Notes: generated by a model not told the origin, from the letters alone. Positions 43,309-51,633 are shown, counted from the stretch's first letter. The stretch is DNA of 64,000 nucleotides from Candidatus Scalindua japonica (GCF_002443295.1 NZ_BAOS01000007.1:1-64000); one strand, 5' to 3'. Numbers and translations: made by a program.

Positions 43309-43530
43309 TATTCAGTTTACAATTATAATCAACTTATGGCGACACATAATCAGATATTACTTTTAATGCTGTATTATACTTCGGAAATATGAATTAATAC
43401 ACTGGAATTATGTTATTGTTGAACAATATGGAGAGATAAGCGCTCAGCTAAAAGTTGCCATTCTGAGAAAGATATACATAAAGTACTATTATAGAAATGA
43501 GGATAAACAGTTATGATCCGGAATAATGTA
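43309..43530. other. Intergenic region, no feature seen
   Basis: Some 222 AT-rich bases between two minus-strand genes. No hairpin terminator, ORF or repeat could be supported. Confidence 0.35.
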
Positions 43531-44850
43531 TTAACCGAATTTCGCCTCGGATAGCTGCATTGTCTTTTTATAAAGTCCTACCCATTCCGGTAACTTTTCT
43601 GCCAACCCGAGTTTTTTTAAATATGGCATATCTATTTCAGGGAAGGAAGTTGTTTCAGAAGTGCAATTCTCCTGCATTGCCAAAGCATTTGCCACATGCA
43701 CTGCGGTTAATGTCGCGAACCCGGATGTATATTGTTCTATTGATCCTGAGTTTGAATTAATATCTTCAGTTTTTGTTTCAGAGGATTCCTCCTTAGAGAC
43801 ATCTTTTTGTGTTTCAAACATATTATTTATTAACTTTGATGGATTATGGTGGAATGTAACCGTTTCAACAATACTACCGGAAAGCCCCCAAAGCCCCAGC
43901 AGATAAGCTCCTAATTCTGCATGAGAGGTTTTCATTACCGTGTACTCCGCCTCTGAATGACTGCAACCAGTCGTCTCAACAAGACTCATTACCTCATTGT
44001 ATCTCACGGGCAGTTTCAGTAATACCAGCTTCCCTATGTCATGTAACATTCCGGCTATCATAGCTTCTTCTGCTGCTTTTCTATCGGATTTTTCAGCACG
44101 CGCAATATCCTTAGCAAGCCTGCTGGTCTTCAAGCTATGCTTCCACATTTTCAACAGAGAGAAACCACACGAGTCCGCATCGTCTTCTAAAGAAGAAAAA
44201 ACATGAAAAGAGAGTACAAGTGATTTCAAAGTCTCTATCCCCACATACACCACTGCTTGTTGTGGACTGGTAATTTTCTGTGGAAGACCAAAAAGTGCGG
44301 AATTGACAAGCTGTAAGATTTTTGCTGACATAGAAATATCCTGTGAAATTAAGTCACCAACCTTCTTAAGCGATGGTTCCGGAGCGTGCATTTCTTCAAC
44401 GATCAAATTATATAAAACAGGAAGACTGGGCAAAGTCCGGATCCTTGCAATTGTCTTTTTTAAAATTTCATTTCCCAGTAAATCCCGAAGTATGCATGTG
44501 CGTTCTATAGTATTCTTCATCGTCTCCACACTACAAGGTTTCATCAAAAACTGGTGTACTGTATTTTTTGACTTTAAAACTATCTCCGGCTCGGTAAACG
44601 TTGAATGTATTATCCGCACAGTATCAGGATAACGATCATTAACAAAATCAAGCAATTTTACACCATCCATTCCTGGTATCAGTATGTCTGAGATGACAGC
44701 ATCAAATTGTGTATCAGACATGATGTTCATCGCTGCATTTCCATTCACAACACTCTCCACCATCCACTCTCGACAGACTGAACTAAGTGTTTCCTTAAAT
44801 TCACGGGATGTATTCGAATTATTGTCTACAAACAGAATCCTTCTGATCAT
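43531..44850 (-). CDS. Response regulator with REC and HDOD domains
   Basis: Signal-transduction protein. The N-terminal receiver has the acidic pair DN near residue 9, the phospho-acceptor Asp in DAVISDILIPGMDG, and the Lys in FLMKPCS. An HDOD domain (about 140-330) follows with LPSLPVLYNLIVEEM, SMSAKILQLVNSALFGLP, YVGIETLKSLVLS and GMLHDIGKLVLL. The latter retains an HD pair. HDOD proteins regulate motility, stress or second-messenger responses. The ATG at 44850 has a purine-rich site seven bases ahead, and an in-frame GTG two codons earlier is possible. No cognate kinase is adjacent. Confidence 0.88.
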   Translation of the reverse strand: MIRRILFVDNNSNTSREFKETLSSVCREWMVESVVNGNAAMNIMSDTQFDAVISDILIPGMDGVKLLDFVNDRYPDTVRIIHSTFTEPEIVLKSKNTVHQFLMKPCSVETMKNTIERTCILRDLLGNEILKKTIARIRTLPSLPVLYNLIVEEMHAPEPSLKKVGDLISQDISMSAKILQLVNSALFGLPQKITSPQQAVVYVGIETLKSLVLSFHVFSSLEDDADSCGFSLLKMWKHSLKTSRLAKDIARAEKSDRKAAEEAMIAGMLHDIGKLVLLKLPVRYNEVMSLVETTGCSHSEAEYTVMKTSHAELGAYLLGLWGLSGSIVETVTFHHNPSKLINNMFETQKDVSKEESSETKTEDINSNSGSIEQYTSGFATLTAVHVANALAMQENCTSETTSFPEIDMPYLKKLGLAEKLPEWVGLYKKTMQLSEAKFG

Positions 44851-44984
44851 GAACACACTCTTTCTTTTGAAGATTATATAAATTCTATTATTCTATTATC
44901 GTCATAATCTCATTTAACTTTACAAAATATCTGTAGCGTACGGTCAGGTTTTTGCTTAATACACATTTATGTTCCAAAACTATT

Positions 44985-45009
44985 ATTCCCGGATGCTTTG
45001 TGCGGGAAT
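44985..45009. repeat. Short palindromic dispersed-repeat motif
   Basis: ATTCCCG (44985-44991) and CGGGAAT (45003-45009) followed by CCAG. This is the TTCCCG...CGGGAATCCAG motif widespread as an intergenic repeat in many bacterial genomes. It lies in the 350-base gap between the HDOD gene and mlaC, with no gene I can support. Confidence 0.4.
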
Positions 45010-45102
45010 CCAGATTGAATGTGCCATCCGGATACCTGATAAGCTTGTCCTCGTGAAAACGGTGAAAAATTCGAGTATGACAAAAGCGGTAACCGCAAAA
45101 TC

Positions 45103-45150
45103 TATAAAAAAAGGGCATAGCAGTTTAACTGCTAATGCCCTTTTTTTATA
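45103..45150. terminator. Bidirectional rho-independent terminator
   Basis: AAAAAAAGGGCATAGCAG pairs with CTGCT-A-ATGCCCTTTTTTT over a TTTAA loop, with a T-run on both strands. On the minus strand it lies about 55 bases beyond the mlaC stop and is its likely terminator. Confidence 0.92.
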
Positions 45151-45203
45151 GAAATTATAATCACAATCACATATCGTCTTGCCCGACACTTATCTTGAGA
45201 AAC

Positions 45204-45848
45204 CTATTCAACATACTCAGTTGACTGTTCAGAGACAAGGAGGCCGCGTTCATTAGAATAGAATTTCCGATCTTGCTTGTTCTTTATCTTGCGCAGCAAT
45301 TCATCATATGAAGCGTTGACCATGGTATTAATAATCTGACTACGGTAATTATTGACCATGCTTACGCCTTCTACAACCATATCACAGATTTTCCATTCTC
45401 CATTTTTGCGGAGTAAATAAAAATCCGTTGAAATCTCTTTACCAGACTGTACCAGAAGAATGGTTTGCACTTTAGCAAAATTATTGATCTGTTTTTCTTT
45501 GAGCGAAATAATTTTCTTACCAAGGAGAGGGTTCACCTTATTAACATAAGCGTGTTTAAGATGATCAGTAAACAACTCCACAAATTCACGTTTTTCATCA
45601 TGGAGGCACTCCGCCCAGTACTCACCCATAACTCTTTCAGATATAACTTCAAAATTGAGAGAAGGTGAAATCAACTCCCACTGTTTTATTTTTCGTTCAC
45701 GAATATCTTCTATTTCATCAAAGGAAGATTCATTAAGTACAACCTCTTCGACAAGTACACTCGGCTCTCCCGACCACAGAAAAGATTGTTTAACCGTAAT
45801 TGCTAAAGTACTAATTAATACGACAAACATAATTTTTCTATATTTCAT
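45204..45848 (-). CDS. mlaC: MlaC/Ttg2D-like periplasmic phospholipid-binding protein
   Basis: Soluble shuttle of the Mla pathway that carries phospholipids between outer and inner membrane. A signal peptide or N-terminal anchor spans about residues 5-25. The Tol_Tol_Ttg2 fold shows NFEVISERVMGEYWAEC, KREFVELFTDHLKHAYVNK, the strand region VQTILLVQSGKEISTDFYLL, WKICDMVVEGVSMVNNYRSQ and a final helix. Length, 214 residues, is normal. mlaA, B, D, E and F are not adjacent, which is unusual. Confidence 0.85.
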   Translation of the reverse strand: MKYRKIMFVVLISTLAITVKQSFLWSGEPSVLVEEVVLNESSFDEIEDIRERKIKQWELISPSLNFEVISERVMGEYWAECLHDEKREFVELFTDHLKHAYVNKVNPLLGKKIISLKEKQINNFAKVQTILLVQSGKEISTDFYLLRKNGEWKICDMVVEGVSMVNNYRSQIINTMVNASYDELLRKIKNKQDRKFYSNERGLLVSEQSTEYVE

Positions 45849-46153
45849 ATGCTTTGCCCCCCAAATAAATTATAAAGGCATACCACTATTAATATTAATT
45901 TTGCCCTTCATGAGTCATTATGGATATATGTCTTCTTCATCGCGCCTTTAGCAACTTAGACCCACAAGGGGCGGCAACGACATAACTTTTAGTAAGATAA
46001 TCAGTGGGTAGTGGGTGGTATAAAGATAGCACGCAATATGCCATATCTCGTATTAAAATAATAAATTTTGCTTTAAATTTAATATGTATTAATTGTACCT
46101 TAGTAAAATCTATTAAAAAGAATTTAATACCAATTAAGGAGCCGTTAACATTC

Positions 46154-46195
46154 CAATATATGATATATTTACATTTTTAAATATATCATATATTG
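46154..46195. repeat. Perfect 18-bp inverted repeat, AT-rich
   Basis: CAATATATGATATATTTA (46154-46171) is exactly repeated in inverse at 46178-46195 around a six-base CATTTT loop. There is no T-run typical of a terminator and no ORF on either side. It could be a cruciform, a small-RNA hairpin or an element end. Confidence 0.7.
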
Positions 46196-46340
46196 TATAC
46201 AAAAAAGACATTAAGTCATCTATCTTGTCTACTTCTTAAACAACCTATTGCTTCAATCATTTAAAAGTATTTTTAATTACAAACCACTCACTTTTACTAC
46301 ATAGACCATATTTGCCAAAAGACTAGACAACAATGTAGAT

Positions 46341-46373
46341 ATATTGGACAATTTGAGACAAATTGTCCAATAT
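46341..46373. repeat. Perfect 15-bp inverted repeat with 3-base loop
   Basis: ATATTGGACAATTTG (46341-46355), AGA, CAAATTGTCCAATAT (46359-46373). This exact dyad is long enough for a stable hairpin or a strong dimeric operator. It lies about 560 bases upstream of the small plus-strand gene and is not next to a start codon. Confidence 0.7.
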
Positions 46374-46644
46374 TATGGCTGAAATCAGCATATATGAATT
46401 ATTAAACAAAGTAAAGTAAAGTATAAACAAAATGGTGAGATCGTCCCTCATTGTACTTTGTGTCTTATCAGCTCTTTTACAGTATTCAGGTTAAAAGCGG
46501 ATATCTCCTGCTCTAACGCAAGCTACCTCAATAAAACTCTTGCCTGCCAGCAACAATAATATATAATCTATACTTACTGCAAAGCGGATTTTATAAAAAC
46601 TTTAAATAAAATACAATTTAAGTCGCTTCGCAGCGAAAGGTTAT

Positions 46645-46702
46645 CCTTCGACTCTCAGTACAATCCAACTCAGGATGCCGTCGCGCTGAGCAAAGCCGAA
46701 GT
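46645..46702. repeat. Dispersed TTCGACT...CTCAGG palindromic repeat
   Basis: CCTTCGACTCTCAG near 46645 and CTGAGCAAAGCCGAAG near 46687 are imperfect inverse copies. The sequence type (TTCGACT-CTCAGGATG / GCTGAGC-GCCGAAG) is a frequent intergenic repeat in many genomes. No coding content. Confidence 0.5.
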
Positions 46703-46931
46703 GTTATAACATTAAATTTCCTATGCGTTTACATAAAACACCTTTATGCCATCAAACGCTGGATATACTTATATATGTATAGATTCTTAAAGGTTAGATT
46801 TGTGCCTGTACTGTCACTATCATGTTGAATCAGAATGGAGCTGCCGAATTTTAGTTACAGCAGAATTGCAGGCGTAAAGGGATCTAAGCTAAATCAATAT
46901 ACACAATACACAGGAAGGGAAGGCAAAATAA

Positions 46932-47201
46932 ATGAATATATATAAGCTGAAACCAAGAAATCCGGGTTCTGATGTTTGGGACGGAAGCAATTTCAAGGGT
47001 TCATTAATCGTTCGGGCAAAAGAGTCGGACAACGCTCTAAGGATGGCAAGGTTAAAATACAAGAGAACGCAAATGCATAAGATAGAATCACAAGAAACAG
47101 CATACGGTCCCTGGACCGGCGCTAACACTGACTTCGAATATGTGACCGATTCGAAATATTCCATTGATGGTGACGAAGAAATATTAGAGGAGATCTCTTA
47201 A
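46932..47201 (+). CDS. Small hypothetical protein
   Basis: An 89-residue acidic protein (MNIYKLKPRNPGSDVWDGSN at the start, VTDSKYSIDGDEEILEEIS at the end). AAGGGAAGG ahead of the ATG is a good ribosome site, and the reading frame has normal codon use, so I take it as real. The antisense frame over the same bases is a shadow. No signal peptide, TM segment or known family. It stands alone after a long gap and converges on the next gene, with its stop 9 bases from that gene's end. Confidence 0.65.
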   Translation: MNIYKLKPRNPGSDVWDGSNFKGSLIVRAKESDNALRMARLKYKRTQMHKIESQETAYGPWTGANTDFEYVTDSKYSIDGDEEILEEIS

Positions 47202-47209
47202 AAGAAGGG

Positions 47210-47803
47210 TTAGTAATAAGTTGCAATTTTCTTATAATCTACAGTATTAGCGTATGCTATTATATCTCCTTTGGAAACATTTGTTCCATTTAATGTAATT
47301 AGTATTCTCCCAGCCACTATTATTTTTATTTCTCCCTGTTTGTCTTTTGGTTTATAAGTAACAATAGCTTTTTGTCCTTTTATTATTTCCAGTTTTCCTC
47401 CGCTTGCTGTTGCAATAAGAGGTATATTAAACAACGACATTATACTTTGTAAAAAAGGAGAATCTGCGATAATCCCAATAGTAATTACACTTGAACCTTT
47501 GTAATAACTCCGTTGTACCGTAGTGCCGCCAATCAACATTGCAGTCCCATCTGCCTGATTGGCTTCATCTTCCGACCTCCAACCATCGAGAGGTTGTGGC
47601 AGGGAGAACAGTAACTTATCTTGCTTTTTCTGACGTATCAGCTGAGAAGCATATTCAAGATTATTTGTAGACTCAACATAATCACCATTTTTATATTGCT
47701 TTAATGCTTCCTTGATTAAACTTGTTACTTCATCTGCAAATCCGGAAATAGTAAAACAAGTAGATAATATCAAGGCCAGGAATAGTACTTTTAATTTATT
47801 CAC
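47210..47803 (-). CDS. Exported hypothetical protein
   Basis: A 197-residue protein with a clear signal peptide (about residues 1-23, cut near SGFADE). A TPR-like helical start (LIKEALKQYKNGDYVESTNNLEYASQLI) is followed by a compact beta-rich domain containing LPQPLDGWRSEDE and ending in a conserved-looking ILITLNGTNVSKGDIIAYANTVDYKKIA. A GGAG seven bases ahead supports the ATG. Likely periplasmic. No family name can be given with confidence. Confidence 0.7.
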   Translation of the reverse strand: MNKLKVLFLALILSTCFTISGFADEVTSLIKEALKQYKNGDYVESTNNLEYASQLIRQKKQDKLLFSLPQPLDGWRSEDEANQADGTAMLIGGTTVQRSYYKGSSVITIGIIADSPFLQSIMSLFNIPLIATASGGKLEIIKGQKAIVTYKPKDKQGEIKIIVAGRILITLNGTNVSKGDIIAYANTVDYKKIATYY

Positions 47804-48285
47804 TTCTTCTCCTAACTAATCTGTTTTAAAAAGTATATACTTATTTAATAATATATCTGTCAGTGAGAAAATCAAGGACAAAGCATATTTATAAATAACC
47901 CGGCTTGTAGCAACCGGAAAACAAACCTTATCTTCACCAAACCTCTCTGGATTGCATAAAGATGTTGTTGATTGTAATGGACAGTTTAGTTAAGGTTAGT
48001 GTGGTTTGAGAAAATCCAGATTAATATCGAAATTACACAATTTGTGATTAACAATTACGGAAGAATTAGTAGTTTAACAAAAAATATTTTCAATAATTGA
48101 TTACAAGGTGGAAGCAAACAATATAAAATACTCAAAGAACATCGGTCATATTCAGAGTCATCCGGTTAAGTATTTGCGTAAGCAAAATCTTTTTTTTGTT
48201 TTTTGGTATTACTTGAATCTATTATAGATCACACCATGCAGGATTTTACCACCTACCGCTTGTCCTAAGCCCTTATATATCAATA

Positions 48286-48335
48286 TGGGCGATACTGAAC
48301 TCGAACCAGTGACCCCTTGCTTGTCGAACAAGCGA
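48286..48335 (-). other. 3' tRNA fragment, probable attachment-site scar
   Basis: On the minus strand the sequence reads as a tRNA 3' half. The anticodon-side helix GCTTG...CAAGC is followed by AAGGGGTC, a T-arm ACTGG-TTCGAGT-TCAGT, and then ATCGCCC-A as the 3' acceptor strand. No 5' half with a GGGCGAT acceptor strand is nearby and no CCA is encoded. Isolated 3' tRNA ends are the usual footprint of tyrosine-recombinase integration. The isotype is uncertain (an Arg TCG anticodon is one reading). Confidence 0.6.
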
Positions 48336-48356
48336 AATAAGAGTTAGAGTTTTTTT

Positions 48357-48465
48357 GTTTAGTTGTAATTTGTTTAGTTGTAACTGGTTTGGTTTGTTTA
48401 GGTTTAAGGCCAGAATGGGGAGGCAAATTTACTCTCTGTTTTTCCTACTTGACAATTACTTGACA
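48357..48465. repeat. Direct repeats next to the tRNA fragment (integrase arm-site like)
   Basis: GTTTAGTTGTAA occurs at 48357-48368 and 48372-48383 (15-base period), followed by a related GGTTTGTTTAGG. ACTTGACA occurs at 48447-48454 and 48458-48465 (11-base period). Short direct repeats at helical spacing beside a tRNA 3' end are typical of recombinase binding sites. No integrase gene is in the window. The wider gap 47804-48549 has no gene. Confidence 0.5.
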
Positions 48466-48530
48466 GCAAGTCTTATCCCATTCATCCTCCCTATCTCTTG
48501 TTATATACAAATAAACTTCATCTCCTAAAG

Positions 48531-50202
48531 CCTAAATGGGAGAAAAAAGTTAATAACTATGCAATGTGTCTTCCTGGATGCCGAAAGCATCAAAAATAAT
48601 TTTTTGTCTTTTGGATAATTCGCTGAGAATCGGATCGTTTTTCTCTATGTGAGTGATTTTTAATTTTTTGAGTTCAGCAAATAATTCTTTTACTGTGTAT
48701 TTGTTAAATAACTTCTTTTCCTTCATAACTCTTGATGCTTCTGCATAGATAATCAACGCAACAAATTTTATAAATAAACGGCCATCGACATTATATTGAC
48801 TATGTGCTCGCAACCTATCTCCATTCATTTCATTTTTGTATATATCAAACATTTTTTCAACCTGATCTTTTTGGCGATAAAGATTTAATACTTCCGCTTT
48901 GTCCATTTGTTGTTTGTTTGTTATTAACACAAAGCTTCCCATTTTATAAATAAACGATTTTATCTTTTTTGCATTTTTTTCTATCCGCAATGTCGTTTTA
49001 TTCCATTTAAAATAATCTCTGTATTTTTCTGGAATATTTAACTTTCTATATTTCAGGTATTCCTTAAGCACTTTAAAACTTTTATCCTTAAACTTCTCCT
49101 CGTATTCGAATAATACTGAGAAAAAATTATGTTTTTGTTCTACTTCAGATTTTTCATTGAAAAAAATATGTGCGTCAAATTCGTTTCCATCAAATTCAAA
49201 AGGTCTTTGCTGGTAATGCAGTATCTCTTCATTGAATTTAAAGGCACTGGAAAGATCTGACAATAATCGTTTATTTTTTTTTATTAAAGTCTTTACTTTT
49301 TTTAAGCTAAAAGGCAGTGGCTGAACAAAGGACACTTTGCTTTTGCTGTTATTCATTTCCAATACATTTGCTTTACTAAAGAAACCTCTATCCAGCACAA
49401 ACAAAATGTCTTTTAGCTTGAATACTTTCAAATACTCAACGCAGTTCTTTAAGGTAGTAACATCTACAATACTTCCAGGGTATAAATTGTAATAAATGGG
49501 TAAAGAGTGATTGTGGCAAAATGTTACTCCCATATTTAATTGAGGTAGATTCTCTTTATCACGATTGTAACCCCATTCTATAAAATCAACGTTTGTAGAG
49601 TAGCTGGAAATAGAAGTTATATCGTAAAATATCCCGCTGATTGGCTTTAAATGTTCTATCCATTTTTGAACAAACTCTACCCTTTGTGATTGCGATCTTC
49701 CCAAAATATCACACAGTTTTGATATGTCAGGAGAATACATCTTTTTAACTCTCGGCAAATTATGCTCATCAAGCCAATAAGGAAACAGGTACAAGGCCGA
49801 GGCTTCTATAATTTCATAAAATGCTAATGCTAATATCTCTTGATAGTTATCAGGAAAGAGAGATTTTAAAATCTCCGTCAATCCAAGCTTGTCTGATAAA
49901 AATCTTAGCAAAAAGACGTTGCCTTGTCCTTTTGAGACCAAACTGGAACGGATTTGCTTGGTTTTATCCTTATTTACGTTCCGTTTTGGACCGATATAGG
50001 TTCTTCGTTGACGTGATTGCTTTTTTGCTTTATCCCAGTAACTTTCTACCTTGTAGAGGTATATCCTACCTTTTATTTTCTGCTCTACAGTATAAGCCAT
50101 AGTATTAACTATTTAATAACTAGTAAATAGCCGTATAGTACGGTATATACAGTATTAATGCAAATATTAATTCATGGTTATTAACTATTTCTCCAATTCA
50201 GG
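48531..50202. mobile_element. Insertion sequence, IS1634-like (IS4 superfamily)
   Basis: The ends are imperfect inverted repeats: left CCTAAATGGGAGAAAAAAG, right (inverse) CCTGAATTGGAGAAATAG, both continuing GTTAATAAC. They are flanked by a 6-bp direct repeat CTAAAG (48525-48530 and 50203-50208), the target duplication. The 1672-bp unit carries one transposase gene. Intact ends and target duplication indicate a recent, possibly still mobile, insertion. Confidence 0.85.
48550..50100 (-). CDS. IS1634-family DDE transposase
   Basis: A 516-residue DDE transposase filling the insertion sequence. D160 (GIFYDITSIS) and D237 (LFVLDRGFFS) are the first two catalytic residues, and the E is in RQKDQVEKMFDIYKNEMNGDR. 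The conserved WGYNRDKENLPQLNMGV stretch between the two Asp residues matches the family's GxSRDxRPDLPQ motif. The reading frame is unbroken. It runs from just inside the right repeat to just inside the left, with no strong ribosome site, as is common in insertion sequences. Confidence 0.93.
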   Translation of the reverse strand: MAYTVEQKIKGRIYLYKVESYWDKAKKQSRQRRTYIGPKRNVNKDKTKQIRSSLVSKGQGNVFLLRFLSDKLGLTEILKSLFPDNYQEILALAFYEIIEASALYLFPYWLDEHNLPRVKKMYSPDISKLCDILGRSQSQRVEFVQKWIEHLKPISGIFYDITSISSYSTNVDFIEWGYNRDKENLPQLNMGVTFCHNHSLPIYYNLYPGSIVDVTTLKNCVEYLKVFKLKDILFVLDRGFFSKANVLEMNNSKSKVSFVQPLPFSLKKVKTLIKKNKRLLSDLSSAFKFNEEILHYQQRPFEFDGNEFDAHIFFNEKSEVEQKHNFFSVLFEYEEKFKDKSFKVLKEYLKYRKLNIPEKYRDYFKWNKTTLRIEKNAKKIKSFIYKMGSFVLITNKQQMDKAEVLNLYRQKDQVEKMFDIYKNEMNGDRLRAHSQYNVDGRLFIKFVALIIYAEASRVMKEKKLFNKYTVKELFAELKKLKITHIEKNDPILSELSKRQKIIFDAFGIQEDTLHSY

Positions 50203-50331
50203 CTAAAGTCCAAGAAAACATAATCAAAACGATCCTCTTCTGACAAATTATTATTAAAATTAGATATTATGAAATGAATATTTGCGAGGGACAACACTAT
50301 TTACCTCATTACCAGACGAATTTGAGAACCA

Positions 50332-50541
50332 TCAGACCGAGGTATGCGGATTCTGGAACGTTTCGCTCTCCATCAACGAGAATTTGTCCTGCCGTTGACA
50401 CATCGAGGATTCGGAGCGCCGCACTCTGAATCGAAGACGGGAGTTTGATCCGTTACCCATCAACTCGAAGATGTAGAGCTCTGTACGTACCAGATCCTCA
50501 AAGTCCGCATCTATAGAATATGTGTTCTGATAGCAAGCCAT
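50332..50541 (-). CDS. Short ORF of unknown function, possibly degenerate
   Basis: A 69-codon frame (start MACYQNTYSIDADFEDLVRT) whose ATG overlaps the stop of a 35-codon frame upstream (TAATG). In the second half another frame reads a more protein-like LPSSIQSAALRILDVSTAGQ and later NVPESAYLGLMVLKFVW with a stop near 50290. This suggests a frameshifted gene rather than two genuine small proteins. GC content is higher than in the surroundings. I do not recognise the family. Confidence 0.35.
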   Translation of the reverse strand: MACYQNTYSIDADFEDLVRTELYIFELMGNGSNSRLRFRVRRSESSMCQRQDKFSLMESETFQNPHTSV

Positions 50542-50648
50542 TACTCACCCTTGTTTTGCTTCGAATATACCATGCAGGTGCCATAGTCCCAGGAGCTTTC
50601 CTGGGCAATGGCTCCAATGATCTTCTTGTTAGCCCAGGTTACTTTCAT
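50541..50648 (-). CDS. Very short ORF of unknown function
   Basis: A 35-codon frame starting MKVTWANKKIIGAIAQESSW at 50648. Its stop overlaps the next short frame. No convincing ribosome site. It may be the N-terminal part of the same decayed gene as the 50332-50541 frame. Nothing can be said of function. Confidence 0.3.
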   Translation of the reverse strand: MKVTWANKKIIGAIAQESSWDYGTCMVYSKQNKGE

Positions 50649-50679
50649 GCTGGTCTTTTAGTTGTTTTTACATAAAACG

Positions 50680-51117
50680 GATAGCTACTCCAGAAGACCC
50701 TAAGAAACTAATGAGTTTTTCTGAATAATAAGGATAGCATCCTTCACTCCAAAAGTATTTTTTACACCGCCTACCGATACTATGAGAAAATCAAACTGAT
50801 AGATTTTTTGCCTGCTCTGTAACTAATTGCTTACAATCGGGGTCTATAGACGTAACCGATTTGTTGCAGAAAGTATGCCCCAATTGGAGCAACCGTCCTT
50901 CCAGAGAGAACTGCAGATCACATTCCCGCTTCATACCTGAAACTAATTCATGAATATCTGGCAACCAGTTAAATTTTTTCTTCTGGTCAAATAAGGTAAC
51001 GCAAAACCTTGATGCATTCAAGTTTAAGGCTGCTGTCAACCCACCATACCCTCCACTAATGATGCCAACTCGATAGTGATCATTAACATATTTATTCTTT
51101 ATAAACTTTTTAATCAT
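50680..51117 (-). pseudogene. FAD-dependent pyridine nucleotide oxidoreductase (NDH-2/SQR-like) fragment
   Basis: The N-terminal FAD-binding motif is YRVGIISGGYGGLTAALNL (the first Gly of GxGxxG replaced by Ser), followed by FDQKKKFNWLPDIHELVSG and QLGHTFCNKSVTSIDPDCKQ. This is the layout of type II NADH dehydrogenases and sulfide:quinone reductases. The first frame stops at 50791. FDFLIVSVGGVKNTFGV and then GCYPYYSEKLISFLGSSGVA continue in two other frames, after which similarity is lost. The C-terminal two-thirds is missing. It is therefore a decayed gene. Confidence 0.75.
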
Positions 51118-51516
51118 AGATTATGTGTATAACATTTAATCTCCTCCCGCCTGTTTCCTAGACACATACACTTACCATGTACATTTAATACATGGTAAGT
51201 GTATGATAAAGTCATGTTGACTATAAAACAATTTTGTTTAAATTAGGTATTTTTAAACATTTATTTTTCTGCAATGAGATATAATATTCAAAGTTTAATT
51301 CCATGGAGTATTGTAATGAGAAGCAACAATTACCTTACTTTAATTTCTCCCTTTTACCTTCCAGAAACTTCATTTAACAAAAATCGTAATTTTTATGCAG
51401 TGACACTGTGTATTAATGGTCAACTAAATCTTCAAACAAAATTAATTATCTTACTAAGTGTAAAAATTTTTAATGTTAATATCTTTTAATTCAAACTAAA
51501 GGTAACACACTCTCAG
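51118..51516. other. Gene-free divergent region with hairpin and repeat fragment
   Basis: About 400 AT-rich bases between the flavoprotein remnant and the kinase locus. They contain a perfect 17-bp inverted repeat (listed separately) and a stretch (51140-51165) resembling the nucleotide sequence of the REP-transposase remnant at 56122-56298 (ACAGGCGGGAGGA). No ORF has a credible ribosome site. Confidence 0.45.
51165..51205. repeat. Perfect 17-bp inverted repeat
   Basis: CATACACTTACCATGTA (51165-51181) and its exact inverse (51189-51205) flank a 7-base CATTTAA loop. Nearby on the left, bases 51140-51165 resemble the start of a REP-associated transposase gene. It may be an operator, a hairpin element, or a REP-like relict. 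Confidence 0.7.
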
Positions 51517-51633
51517 ATGAAAAAAATGGCTAATACCATAATGATAGTAGATGATGGATCAAACCTTACATTTCTTGATAAGTTCGTTACAAAAGAAAAA
51601 TTACTAAAGAAAATTACAGCAAAGACAGGATAG
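51517..51633 (+). pseudogene. Internally deleted response-regulator receiver fragment
   Basis: A 38-codon frame. It starts MKKMANTIMIVDDGSNLTFL, the beta-1 strand and acidic pair of a receiver domain. It continues directly to DKFVTKEKLLKKITAKTG, which resembles the last strand/helix region with the Lys. The phospho-acceptor and most of the fold are gone. It lies 60 bases ahead of a histidine kinase gene on the same strand and may be the remains of that kinase's partner. Confidence 0.5.

Larger units (their letters stand above)
45849..46931. other. 1.1-kb gene-free region with several inverted repeats
   Basis: A long AT-rich divergent gap between mlaC and a small plus-strand gene. It contains an 18-bp and a 15-bp perfect inverted repeat (listed separately), a TCGCT-TCGC-AGCGA mini-palindrome at 46623-46636, and a dispersed repeat at 46645-46702. 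I found no ORF with a ribosome site. The density of palindromes suggests small mobile elements or structured RNAs. Confidence 0.5.

Noticed and set aside
44888-45189. Small frames on both strands between the HDOD gene and mlaC
   Set aside because: They cross the bidirectional terminator and a dispersed repeat and lack ribosome sites.
46889-47164. 91-codon minus-strand frame
   Set aside because: Antisense to the 89-codon plus-strand gene, which has the better ribosome site and composition.
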